22,884 nt of DNA. Source: Lachnospiraceae bacterium UBA3814 (GTDB lineage: Bacteria > Bacillota > Clostridia > Lachnospirales > Lachnospiraceae). A program made the position numbers and the translations under genes. Below the pieces are notes generated by a model. It had not been told where the DNA came from and searched no databases. It worked only from the letters and a program-made list of their open reading frames with translations. Each line of letters begins with the position of its first letter. The first letter of the stretch is position 1. This document shows positions 13,738-21,223 of this stretch, piece after piece. The stretch is from contig DFEA01000039.1 in the NCBI GenBank assembly GCA_002368575.1, positions 1-22,884 of the forward strand, in the 5' to 3' direction.

Positions 13738-15590
13738 CAGGGCTGCCCCCCTGATCTCTCTTCCACCCTCACCGTCAGCTTCTCCTTAAGGAGCGGGATG
13801 AGCATGGTGATCGGAGCTTTTTTCTCCGTAACGATATCGGCGGAGACCGGCGTCCCGGGGGACATCTCCACCTCTGCCCCCTTCCTGCTCGACCAGTCGT
13901 AGCCGCTCTTTGTGGACGGGTCGAGCTTTAAGAAGCACATAACCTGCACCACGGGCCCGCTCCCTGAAAAGCTCTGCACCAGGGAATCGTCCCCCAGCTT
14001 GTTCCTCATTTCCTCGGCGCTTGTCACATACTCGTCCACATGGGTGACAAAGGCGTTGATATGGCCGTATTCCTGCTTGTTCGCAGTAGACGGGTAGACC
14101 TTGACCTCCATCCCGGTCTTTATCTTTTTCCCGCTGTCCACCGGGACATAGAGGATCGCGGCCATGTTGTTCAGGGCGTTGTTTCCGCCGTCTGCCGGGG
14201 CTTTTTTCTTCTCCTCTTCAGGCTCGTCCCCGATATAGACACGGATCGTCTCTTTCTCCTCCGCCGGGGTCAGCACGGTTTCCTCCACGATCCGGCAGAC
14301 CGCCGTCCCCTGGGCTACGGCGTTCCCCTCGGCGATATTGACCCCCATGATATATCCGTCCGAAGAAGACCTTAGCTCCGTTTTCCTAAGCTGCTCGTTA
14401 AGCTCGAGCTCCTCCTTGTCCATGCCGCTTAAGATCGCCGATTTCCCCGCGTCAAACTGTGCCTCCATCGCAGCGTATTTGCTCACGACGCTTGCCTCCT
14501 CCGACGAGGTCTGCACCGTAAGCTGTGACACGGAATCCTCCACGCTCCTTAAATTGGAAAGGATCGTGTTGTAATCGTTGAGGGCCATGTTATAATCATC
14601 CGTCAGCTGGGCGTCGAAGGTCTGCTTGTGGAGCTCCACGCTTTCCTTGCTGATATAGGCAAAGGCGTTGTCGTAATACGCCTTCTGGGCCACGTTCATT
14701 TTTGCTTCCCACTGGTAATAGCTCTGCTCTAACTGCCCCCTCTGGCTGTTTAAGGAATCCTTTTCGCTCTGCGCTTTTGAGATTTCATCCTGATACTGGT
14801 CGTAGGCCGCCTGGTAGGCCGGGTCGTTTTTATCGAGGGCGTCCCTCTGCTCCTCAAGCCTGTTGATATGGTCCTTCAGGTAATCGATCGTCGCGCCGTT
14901 CTGAGCGTTGAAGCTTGCCAGCTGGCTCTTTGCGCTTTCATAATAGCTTTTTGCGGTGTTAAGGTCGGTCTGCGCCTGCTGGAAATTGATTGACTCCAGG
15001 GTCGTTGAATCCGTGCTCATGTACCCGTAGTACATGCTCCTTGCCTTCTGCATCCGGCTCTGCGCGGCATCCGCCTTGGCCTGGAGGTCGGCAAGCTGCT
15101 TTCGGCGCATGGCGAGCATCTCCTCATTGGCATTTAAAGTGGACTTAAGCGTCAGGAGCTCCGACTTGATATCAAGCAGGCTCTTGTTGTCTGCGTTTGC
15201 GATATCCCCGGTCGAATCGATCGTAACATTTTCCACCTCTCTCCGCCGTTTTTCCAATAATGACAGCTTTTCCGCCAGCTCCGTGGCGGAAAGCCTTGCG
15301 ATCAGGTCGCCCTTCTTTACGGTCTCCCCGTCCTTTATGCATACCTCCTCGACGATCCCGCCGTTCTCCGCATAGACCACATGGATGCCGTCGTCCGTCA
15401 TATAGATCCCGTTTGCGCTGACATTCACCGGGATCCTCCCGAAGATGGACCAGATGAGGGCAGTCAGAAGGATCACCCCTGCCCCGAGCATGGCGAGCCA
15501 GAAGCTCGGCGGCGTGATCACGATGACCTCGTCCAGCTGGTCCGGCGAGGATATCTTATCTAAGGCTGTTTTTCTGAAAATATTGCTCAT
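13737..15590 (-). CDS. NHLP-type HlyD-like secretion (membrane fusion) protein
   Basis: A 617-residue protein. The start MSNIFRKTALDKISSPDQLDEVIVIT is typical of NHLP secretion proteins. A single transmembrane helix lies at about 29-50 (FWLAMLGAGVILLTALIWSIF), followed by a biotinyl-lipoyl-like half (NGGIVEEVCIKDGETVKKGDLIARL), a long coiled coil (about 105-400, rich in Gln, Ala, Lys and Glu), the second lipoyl half (SSSDGYIMGVNIAEGNAVAQG) and a beta domain. It links the ABC exporter to the outside. The start overlaps the stop of the small membrane gene by 4 bases, and its stop overlaps the peptidase gene. The coiled coil is long for a Gram-positive HlyD protein but normal for this class. Confidence 0.93.
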   Translation of the reverse strand: MSNIFRKTALDKISSPDQLDEVIVITPPSFWLAMLGAGVILLTALIWSIFGRIPVNVSANGIYMTDDGIHVVYAENGGIVEEVCIKDGETVKKGDLIARLSATELAEKLSLLEKRRREVENVTIDSTGDIANADNKSLLDIKSELLTLKSTLNANEEMLAMRRKQLADLQAKADAAQSRMQKARSMYYGYMSTDSTTLESINFQQAQTDLNTAKSYYESAKSQLASFNAQNGATIDYLKDHINRLEEQRDALDKNDPAYQAAYDQYQDEISKAQSEKDSLNSQRGQLEQSYYQWEAKMNVAQKAYYDNAFAYISKESVELHKQTFDAQLTDDYNMALNDYNTILSNLRSVEDSVSQLTVQTSSEEASVVSKYAAMEAQFDAGKSAILSGMDKEELELNEQLRKTELRSSSDGYIMGVNIAEGNAVAQGTAVCRIVEETVLTPAEEKETIRVYIGDEPEEEKKKAPADGGNNALNNMAAILYVPVDSGKKIKTGMEVKVYPSTANKQEYGHINAFVTHVDEYVTSAEEMRNKLGDDSLVQSFSGSGPVVQVMCFLKLDPSTKSGYDWSSRKGAEVEMSPGTPVSADIVTEKKAPITMLIPLLKEKLTVRVEERSGGQP

Positions 15591-15910
15591 TTTACTTTGT
15601 TCCCGACAGCCCTCCCCAATGTCCTGGCGCTTGCTTTGTTAGCGATGGCCGCAGCAATCCTGGCCCATAACAGTGTAAACAGGGCGCACAGACACACGCA
15701 GGTCAGATCCGGCAGCCCGCCGATCACCATGTGACAGATCCCGCCGATCAATGCCGTAAAGGTCATGATAAAAATCCCCGCACTGCGGGCACTGGATTTC
15801 ATCATCGCTGAAGATAACATTTGCTGTGCCACAACCGCTGTATGACGATTAATCAGCGTATTTATCGCACCGTTATGGTCATTATTCGCTTTGGTGAAAT
15901 ATGAGGCCAT
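15587..15910 (-). CDS. Small two-helix membrane protein, first gene of the export set
   Basis: The product has about 107 residues (starting MASYFTKANNDHNG). It shows a polar N-terminal third with a helical segment (AVVAQQMLSSAMMKSS), then two hydrophobic stretches (AGIFIMTFTALIGGICHMVIGG and LTCVCLCALFTLLWARIAAAI) and a basic tail. A longer frame begins with GTG at 15916, but AGAGG lies five bases before the ATG at 15910. Its stop overlaps the HlyD start (ATGA) and it begins a few bases after the TetR stop, so it belongs to the operon. I do not recognise a family. It could be an immunity protein or an accessory export factor; both are guesses from position and size. Confidence 0.7.
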   Translation of the reverse strand: MASYFTKANNDHNGAINTLINRHTAVVAQQMLSSAMMKSSARSAGIFIMTFTALIGGICHMVIGGLPDLTCVCLCALFTLLWARIAAAIANKASARTLGRAVGNKVK

Positions 15911-15918
15911 CATCACCT

Positions 15919-16572
15919 CTAGCCTGTCTTGTAATCCCTAAGGATGACGTCCTTCAAATATTCCAGCTCCTCCATCGCGTCAAGCCCGCCCTCCGGTGTA
16001 TACGCCAGCCCGACGGAGTACCTTGTGACCACCGCCAGCATGATATGGATCGTCTTGCTGAACATTTTCTCCTCCGACTCGTCAGTCCGGATGGTATGAT
16101 CTTGCTCCGCCTTCAGATACACCGTATTATGGAAATGCTCTCTCATCCTGCCGATCATCTCCTGATAGGGCTTAAGCGTTTCCGCATCGATCTGTTCCGA
16201 CCGTATATATACATTGAAGAACTGGTTGAAGCACAGGAAATCGCTGTGGTTCCTGAAAAGCTCCAGGAAGAAATCAAGATAAAGCTCGAAATGCACTGCG
16301 GCGCTCTTACCTTGGTCAACCCCCCTTTTTCCCCAGCTGTCCCAGATTTCCTTCGCAAACTGATCCCATTTCCAGGAGGATACCGCAACAACGAACGCCT
16401 GCTTTGTACTGTAGTATCGGTATAAGGTCGCTATCCCGCATCCGATGCCGTCTGCTACCTCCTGCATGAGCACGGAATCAATGCTCCTTTGCGACATAAG
16501 CTCAAATCCTTTATCCAGTATTTCCCTTCGCCTAATCTCTAATTGTTTCGGGTCATTGGCTCTGTTCCACAT
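15919..16572 (-). CDS. TetR-family transcriptional regulator
   Basis: About 217 residues from the ATG at 16572 (MWNRANDPKQLEIRRREIL), which has AAAGGCGG seven bases upstream; the open frame reaches 16626. The N-terminal DNA-binding domain shows the TetR helix-turn-helix around residues 17-65 (ILDKGFELMSQRSIDSVLMQEVADGIGCGIATLYRYYSTK). The C-terminal ligand domain is helical, with no recognised subfamily. It is the first gene of the row that continues into the export genes, with only a few bases between. A promoter with an overlapping palindrome lies upstream at 16697-16733, suggesting self-repression and control of the exporter by a small ligand, perhaps the peptide or a toxic compound (inference). 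Confidence 0.9.
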   Translation of the reverse strand: MWNRANDPKQLEIRRREILDKGFELMSQRSIDSVLMQEVADGIGCGIATLYRYYSTKQAFVVAVSSWKWDQFAKEIWDSWGKRGVDQGKSAAVHFELYLDFFLELFRNHSDFLCFNQFFNVYIRSEQIDAETLKPYQEMIGRMREHFHNTVYLKAEQDHTIRTDESEEKMFSKTIHIMLAVVTRYSVGLAYTPEGGLDAMEELEYLKDVILRDYKTG

Positions 16573-16696
16573 TTCAGATCCGCCTTTCATATTCTCATTG
16601 CGGCGGCGTTCATATGTCATTCGCAAACGATATGAGATGACGCCTTAACCCGCAACAATTCCAAATATTGTAAAAGCCTGTATCTTTTGTTCCTCT

Positions 16697-16733
16697 TAAT
16701 AAGAAACTTATCATGAGCCGCATGCTTTGTCAA
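16697..16733 (-). promoter_or_regulatory. Promoter with candidate TetR operator upstream of the export operon
   Basis: On the minus strand TTGACA (16733-16728) is followed after 17 bases by TAAGTT (16710-16705) as a weak -10. A 17-base near-perfect palindrome, TGATAAGTTTCTTATTA (16713-16697, 6 of 7 arm positions matching), covers the -10. Such an overlap is classic for repression by a TetR-type dimer. The untranslated leader would be about 125 bases before the TetR ATG. Confidence 0.55.
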
Positions 16734-16780
16734 CCCCTTCTAAAATAACGTCTGGCGCTCTATCGCTGTTTTTCTCCATC

Positions 16781-16826
16781 AAAAAACCCCTGCTCCGGCA
16801 TTTTCGCCAAAGCAGGGGCTCTTTAT
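16781..16826 (-). terminator. Intrinsic terminator, mainly minus strand
   Basis: CCCCTGCT (16787-16794) pairs with AGCAGGGG (16811-16818). On the minus strand the stem is followed by six T (16786-16781). It closes transcription coming from the right before the RiPP operon promoter, insulating the locus. Confidence 0.8.
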
Positions 16827-16921
16827 TACAGTTTTTCCCAGCATGATCCAACCGACATTACTCTTATTCACGCTAAAAGAGAGATAATCCCCAGTTCATA
16901 CTGCGCTTTTTCATTGCCGCC

Positions 16922-17140
16922 CTACCCAAGTACCTCAAAACCTCCTTCAAATCCCATAAGGGCCGACTGAGTCAGGTATTTGACAGCGTTTTCATAGGAC
17001 TGCTTCAGGCCATGCCCGTCGCAGGAAAGGATGCCAAGGTTGTAAAATCCTGGATTCATACCCTGTTCAGCGCTTTTCCTGTAATACTCTGCCACCTTAT
17101 CCTAATTTTTGTAAGCTATGTCAGGAAAGTCCTTGAGAAA
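16922..17140 (-). pseudogene. Sel1-repeat protein remnant
   Basis: The minus strand reads DKVAEYYRKSAEQGMNPG, then FYNLGILSCDGHGLKQSYENA, VKYLTQSALMGF and ends FEVLG before a TAG at 16924-16922. The AEYYRKSAEQG and A-x-x-YLTQSA-x-x-G patterns are Sel1/TPR-like repeats. An in-frame TAG precedes DKVAEYY, and upstream of it the frame shows DFLKDFPDIAYKN. There is no start or ribosome site and the piece lies between two terminators. The rest of the 16627-17288 gap holds only the promoter and terminators listed here; I see no other gene. Confidence 0.6.
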
Positions 17141-17146
17141 ATCATA

Positions 17147-17181
17147 AAAAAAGGAGCCCTTCCGCTATGGAAAAGGCTCCT
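17147..17181 (-). terminator. Intrinsic terminator after the Rpn-like gene
   Basis: GGAGCC (17154-17159) pairs with GGCTCC (17176-17181), with an inner TTCC/GGAA stem. On the minus strand seven T follow (17153-17147). It is about 110 bases past the stop of the gene at 17289. Confidence 0.82.
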
Positions 17182-17288
17182 AATTATCTGTTTTGTATGC
17201 TATACTGCCGTTATTTTCATAGTGATACACTGCTCATTGAATGTTTCGCATTTATGGTTACGCACCTGCCGCAGTGCCAGCTTATATG

Positions 17289-18017
17289 TCAGTCGGTATT
17301 ATTCTCAGGGACCTTAAACCCGCATAGCGCCATTTGATCCAGAAACTTTTTCTGGCTGACACGCATTTTTTCCGCTGCCTTTTCAACAGAAATATCTCCG
17401 TCCTGGACAAGCTTATAGAGCATTTCATTTCCACCTTCGATTTTGCCCTTGGCCTTTGCCTCTTCAGCAATTCTATCATATGCGAGCGTCAATACCTGTC
17501 CTCCCATGATCTCACCAATTCCTTCCCTCGCCTTCGGCTGCTCCGCAAGCACCTCGTCGGCGATATCAATTACCAGATCCAGCAGGACACTGACATATCC
17601 CGCTGTCTGATCTTCTTCCATCACTTTGATCAATCGATCTGCAATCTCCCTGTAATCTTCAAGAAGTTTCTCACGATCCTTATCAGATTCCTCTACGATA
17701 TCTTTCTTTTTCTCATATTTTAGCAGATAGTACGGGATAAGGGCATACAGCTCCTTTTCAAAGATATCATCGAGCGTATAGGACAGCGTCGGGATCGCTT
17801 TTGCCTTATACATGACCTTCGCGCCGTCCGGAAACTCAATCTCCACATTAAGAGTCTTGTTTCTAAGCCACTTTCTCCGGATATAGAAAACACAGAACTC
17901 CGGGAATTTCATCCGGTAAACGCCATCTTTCCGCTCTGCGTTTCCGAGCGCAATATGGAAGTCGTACTCTATCATTCGTATCTGCATACCTGAATCGCTG
18001 TACGCCTGTATCTCCAC
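17289..18017 (-). CDS. Rpn/YhgA-like PD-(D/E)XK nuclease-family protein, N-terminally truncated
   Basis: A 242-residue product resembling the C-terminal two thirds of Rpn/YhgA-like 'transposase' nucleases common in Lachnospiraceae: VEIQAYSDSGMQIRMIEYD, FPEFCVFYIRRKW, YTLDDIFEKELYALIPYYLL, a coiled region, EIMGGQVLTLAYDRI, and a small helix-turn-helix-like tail (GDISVEKAAEKMRVSQKKFLDQM). The frame opens only two codons upstream of GTG 18017 (TGA, then FH), and the fragment begins in the middle of the nuclease fold. About the first 60-100 residues with early catalytic acids seem missing, and the next gene occupies that space. So this is probably a truncated, inactive copy. Family call is good; functional state doubtful. 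Confidence 0.7.
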   Translation of the reverse strand: MEIQAYSDSGMQIRMIEYDFHIALGNAERKDGVYRMKFPEFCVFYIRRKWLRNKTLNVEIEFPDGAKVMYKAKAIPTLSYTLDDIFEKELYALIPYYLLKYEKKKDIVEESDKDREKLLEDYREIADRLIKVMEEDQTAGYVSVLLDLVIDIADEVLAEQPKAREGIGEIMGGQVLTLAYDRIAEEAKAKGKIEGGNEMLYKLVQDGDISVEKAAEKMRVSQKKFLDQMALCGFKVPENNTD

Positions 18018-18044
18018 ATGAAATCAGGGCTGCCTCAGATGGGT

Positions 18045-18500
18045 CTATATATCATCATCCTCTGTATCCTCCGCATCAATAATCAAATCTTTTGCCAGGT
18101 TTTCTACATAAAATTCGTCTGTGATCTCCCTGACAAATCGCTCAGGAGAGGCGAATTTCGCCCCATCGCTTACACGTGTCATCTGAATTGCCCTTTTCTT
18201 TGCCCTTGTATTGAATCCGGTCACTGCATATCTCTGCCCATCGGCTCCTATAAAAATGCGTTTAAACATTCCTTCCCGGAAACCCAAATGCTCATATTTC
18301 CATACATTGGCGTCAAAATCATTCCTGGCTATAGTTTCCGGGTCGCGGCTGTTCTTTACCTCCATTTTTGTCGAAAACATGTCAGGATTATAGGTGATTG
18401 AGCCTATTTTTACGGTAATATCATATTTCTCCTCTAGAGGAGCCATCGCAGCCTTAAAGTCTTTCCTGAATTCTGTTAAAGATTCCCGGGTTACCTTCAT
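18045..18500 (-). CDS. Hypothetical protein, phage/ICE-like
   Basis: A 151-residue protein starting MKVTRESLTEFRKDFKAAM, with LEEKYDITVKIGSITYNPDMFSTKMEVKN and an acidic end (IDAEDTEDDDI). A helical start followed by a beta-rich middle (GADGQRYAVTGFNTRAKKRAIQM) resembles small proteins of prophages and integrative elements, but I know no function. The ATG at 18500 has GGAGG nine bases upstream. No membrane segment or signal peptide. It lies directly before the truncated Rpn-like gene and they would share the terminator at 17147. Confidence 0.7.
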   Translation of the reverse strand: MKVTRESLTEFRKDFKAAMAPLEEKYDITVKIGSITYNPDMFSTKMEVKNSRDPETIARNDFDANVWKYEHLGFREGMFKRIFIGADGQRYAVTGFNTRAKKRAIQMTRVSDGAKFASPERFVREITDEFYVENLAKDLIIDAEDTEDDDI

Positions 18501-18835
18501 GCTCCATATCCTCCGGTGCCTCGCAAGCCTTTTAGCTTGAATGTGATATTCATCTGTATTTTTACTGATATCCTTGATACTTGAGTCAGTATATCATAAA
18601 GGCGGGCTCATCATTCATATCACATATTATTATACTACATCGTCAACCCTCCTGACTACTTTTTTGACTACACTTTTGACTACACTTTCCATTGAAATCG
18701 AGGTAAAAAGACAATATCAGACAAGACCTGATAAAAGATATGATTGTGTCAGAAACATTGTAATTATGCTGTTTTCCGTTGCTATGACAACGCCTGTTAA
18801 AGACTGTTAATATCTATTGCTTGTGTACTATGTTT
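18501..18835. other. 335-base intergenic stretch with short direct repeats
   Basis: No convincing gene. At 18661-18685 the unit TTTTGACTACAC occurs twice, with a shorter third copy before it at 18653-18658. On the minus strand 18692-18630 forms a 20-codon frame of period-4 type (VVKSVVKKVVRR). A weak hairpin (TATCAG...CTGATA, about 18715-18736) followed by a T-rich stretch on the minus strand may end the small-gene pair at 18836-19204. Confidence 0.5.
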
Positions 18836-19006
18836 TCACATCAGCTCATACTGCATCATCTCATATTTCAGCTTACTGCCAACCATTATTTCCGGTGGCA
18901 GCAGCGCTCTGGCAACAAGCTTCAAATCCTCGACATCCTTGTCCGTCCTCTTCAGATTCGCATAGTCTCCATCTATACTTTCAACCTCGTAATACCAAGT
19001 TTCCAT
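18836..19006 (-). CDS. Small hypothetical protein (56 residues)
   Basis: A 56-residue frame from ATG 19006 to TGA 18838-18836. It begins METWYYEVESIDGDYANLKR, then has LKLVARALLPPEIMVGSKLKYEM. The pattern (a 'DGDYANL' strand pair, then 'ALLPPEIMVGSKL') looks like small beta-barrel proteins of the DUF3006 style, a weak resemblance. AAGGAGAT lies before the ATG. It starts 15 bases after the stop of the 60-residue gene at 19022-19204, so they form a pair. Function unknown. Confidence 0.65.
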   Translation of the reverse strand: METWYYEVESIDGDYANLKRTDKDVEDLKLVARALLPPEIMVGSKLKYEMMQYELM

Positions 19007-19021
19007 CCCAATCTCCTTAAT

Positions 19022-19204
19022 TTACGAACAATTCTTTTTAATCTCCGGAGCAGGCGCACTCCATGCCCCTATGGATTTCCTCGTCTGGACATATATATCT
19101 TCAATCTCTTCCTTTGAGAACTTCGGGAACGAAGCACATAATCCCTCCAAATCAATGCCGCATCTGGCCATCCCCTCTACAGCTCTTTTATCCTGGTCAT
19201 TCAT
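19022..19204 (-). CDS. Small hypothetical protein (60 residues)
   Basis: A 60-residue, mostly helical protein (MNDQDKRAVEGMARCGIDLE...FSKEEIEDIYVQTRK). The ATG at 19204 has GGAGG upstream at a slightly long spacing. Similar small proteins occur in mobile regions of Clostridia by my memory, with no assigned role. It heads a two-gene set with 18836-19006. No own promoter was clear; the 240 bases to the left of the ParB-like gene (19205-19444) hold nothing else I can support. Confidence 0.6.
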   Translation of the reverse strand: MNDQDKRAVEGMARCGIDLEGLCASFPKFSKEEIEDIYVQTRKSIGAWSAPAPEIKKNCS

Positions 19205-19444
19205 ACCAGCACTTCCTCCGTTTACTCTTTCTTCTCACACTACCGCTTATTCTATCAGATTCCAGCAAGATATTCCACTTCTGCAAACTAAAACGAGGAA
19301 TCGACTATAACACCGGTCCCTCTACTTTCCTTGTTTGTTCTGGCATCCATCAGACTTTCCACCATCTGTATCAAAAGTCACTCATGAACATCTTTCTGCT
19401 TAAAGACAGTTTATGCTATAATCGGATGGAAATATAAGGTCATT

Positions 19445-20048
19445 TCAGCGAATGAGACCATTATAATACTGTTCCAATGCCTTCTCAACTATACCCTCCA
19501 CGTCCTTCATGGGTACATTTCCAAAGAACCTGCCATATATCTGTCCCGGAAGCCGGATACTCACCGGATCCTCCGAAGTCTCAACAGGCTTATCCACCCC
19601 CAATATCGACTCTATAACACCCTCGGAAATGGCTCCTGAAACCTCTCTTAACCGCTTGGCATCTCTCGCCCCTATACACATTCCATTTCGCCACAAAACC
19701 TTCTCCACAAGCGATTGCTCCGCTTCTGAAAGATAAGACAGTTCAACACCGGCAATGATAGTCAATCTCCCATCATCCAGCATATCCTTAAATATCGGTA
19801 TCAATTTACTAAAGCGAAGATATCTGTTGATATTCCGAACCGCCATTCCGTATTCATGTCCGATCTGTATCTGGCTCTTCCCTTTTTCACTAGAAAGAAT
19901 CTTAATCCGTTCCGATAGGGGCATTTCTCCAAAACACCTCTGCATACCGGTCACCCTTTTCCATAAGCAGTTTCTTTTCTGCCACATTCAGTTGTCGGGA
20001 GATCTGAGGAGATTCGGACAGACTATGTCCATAGAAAAATAAATCACC
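19445..20048 (-). pseudogene. ParB-like gene, truncated and frameshifted
   Basis: The intact-looking frame 19987-19445 (180 codons) encodes the middle and C-terminal part of a ParB-like protein: SQIQIGHEYGMAVRNINRYLRFSKLIP (helix-turn-helix), GRLTIIAGVELSYLSEAEQ, and ARDAKRLREVSGAISEGVI. Its first 25 residues (MWQKRNCLWKRV...) are out-of-register noise. The next frame reads SPQISRQLNVAEKKLLMEKG, then DRYAEVFWRNAPIGTD before a TAA at 19904-19902, which is the proper upstream sequence. That frame opens only at 20048. So one frameshift lies in about 19905-19960 and the N-terminal nuclease/CTP-binding half is gone. A relic of a plasmid or integrative element. Confidence 0.72.
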
Positions 20049-20155
20049 TCACATCTCCCCCGAGCTTCAATGCCTTGGGCTGGCATTTTTGCTCACCGTG
20101 GGTTACAATGTAGGTGAAGAATTGAACGGGCCCGCGCTTTTCAACACCATATAAA

Positions 20156-20208
20156 AGGACTAAGTTTAGGCGGCTTCTCCATTTCTCAAAGCCAACTGAC
20201 TTAGTCCT
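20156..20208. repeat. Palindromic element closing the surface-protein gene
   Basis: AGGACTAAGT (20156-20165) is the exact reverse complement of 20199-20208, with an inner GGCTT/AAGCC pair (20172-20176, 20189-20193). The stop codon of the surface-protein fragment (20168-20166) lies inside it, so its last dozen codons come from this element. The flanking 20042-20155 stretch has a second small hairpin (AATGCC...GGCATT followed by TTT on the plus strand) and no clear gene. Confidence 0.7.
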
Positions 20209-20735
20209 ATTATACGGTTATCACCGTTTATGATAATATTGCCGTTAGACGATGGGCAGATAGCCGGGTTCTCGTAAGTGGGATTATTTACGGTGACGGC
20301 TACACTGCCACCATTTATAATGATGTTACGATCTCCATTACCAAAATTAATCCCCAGACCCTGCTGGTTGCCCGTTGCACAGACGGTACCGGCGTTTATG
20401 GTAATACCATAGCTTCCGGAGATGGCATTAGTATTCTTGCCATTGATGTCGAGCTTTCCGCCGTTCATGGTGAAAGAACCGGCGTAGATTCCGCTACTGC
20501 CACTATCAGTAGCTGTATTTTTGACCATAACTTTACCGCCGTTTATGGTGAGACTGCCATAGGTCAAAGAGATGCCGCCGGGATCGCAGCTACTGCTATA
20601 AACATTCAGTGCACCGGCATTTGTATCGTCAAGGCTTTGAGCATAAACAGTAAGGTTTTTGCCGTTGCCTTTGGCGGTACCGGAGCCACTGATCCCTGTA
20701 CCGGAGATCGGGCTGCTTTCCGTACCCACATTCAT
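20166..20735 (-). pseudogene. Secreted repeat protein, downstream part after an in-frame stop
   Basis: From the in-frame TAA at 20795-20793 the same frame continues (TGTLTLKGNVHLILEDGATM, then NVGTESSPISG) to 20166. It encodes repeated short beta segments (LTVYAQS, LTINGGKVMVKN, FTMNGGKLDING, ITINAGTVCATG, IIINGGSVAV), the pattern of right-handed beta-helix or carbohydrate-binding surface proteins of gut Clostridia. The ATG at 20735 is internal and has no clear ribosome site. It stops abruptly in the palindromic element at 20156-20208, and a cell-wall anchor is missing. A broken surface protein with 20793-21053 as its beginning. Confidence 0.72.
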
Positions 20736-20792
20736 GGTCGCGCCGTCTTCGAGGATGAGGTGAACATTGCCTTTTAAGGTAAGGGTGCCGGT

Positions 20793-21053
20793 TTAATTGA
20801 CAGTAGCGTTATTCGCCAGTTTCGGCAAAACATACCAGCCCTCCGCGAGCTCGGTCGCACTGCCACCGTTAAGAACAGTGTATTTCGTGCAGGACTGCTG
20901 AACACCTTTATCATCGATGTAGGTGACAGGTATCTGATCATCTGCCTGTACAATGCTCACAAATCCGTCCATCGGCACCGCCCCCATGACAAGCGCCAAT
21001 GCCAAAGCAAATGAAATGATGCCCTTCCATAAAGGTTTCCGTAATTTTTCCAT
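20793..21053 (-). pseudogene. Secreted repeat protein, N-terminal part with signal peptide
   Basis: An 86-residue piece beginning MEKLRKPLWKGIISFALALA, a clear signal peptide (basic start, hydrophobic core to about residue 25), with likely cleavage after VQA near residue 37. It continues with YIDDKGVQQSCTKYTVL and ends NNATVN at a TAA. GAGAGGA lies four bases before the ATG at 21053. The next codons in the same frame carry on the beta-repeat protein, so the TAA is a nonsense mutation inside one gene covering 20166-21053. The product as written would be a short secreted fragment. Confidence 0.72.
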
Positions 21054-21166
21054 GATTGTCCTCTCTTCTTATATGTCTTCTATGATCAGTGTCTTATCAG
21101 AAGATTTCTCCGCGTGCTGCCTGCCTTCGTAATCCCTGAAGGCTCCGGCCGATCCTCACACTATTC

Positions 21167-21223
21167 TGATTGAGAAATTAGCAAACCCCCATCTGAGATG
21201 GGGGTTTGCTAATTTCTCAATCA
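21167..21223. repeat. Long perfect inverted repeat, 27-bp arms
   Basis: 21167-21193 is the exact reverse complement of 21197-21223, with only TGA as loop. The centre (AACCCCCATC...GATGGGGGTT) is GC-rich and the outer part AT-rich. It begins at the stop codon of the transporter gene (TGA 21223-21221). It would make a very stable hairpin and may stop transcription both ways, since TTTGCTAATTT follows the GC core. Confidence 0.92.

Noticed and set aside
17012..17317. Plus-strand frame with hydrophobic stretch
   Set aside because: It crosses a strong minus-strand terminator and the Sel1 remnant in antisense and has no ribosome site.
18653..18685. Repeats that might suggest a CRISPR-like array
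   Set aside because: Units are only about 12 bases, adjacent and without spacers; no cas genes nearby.
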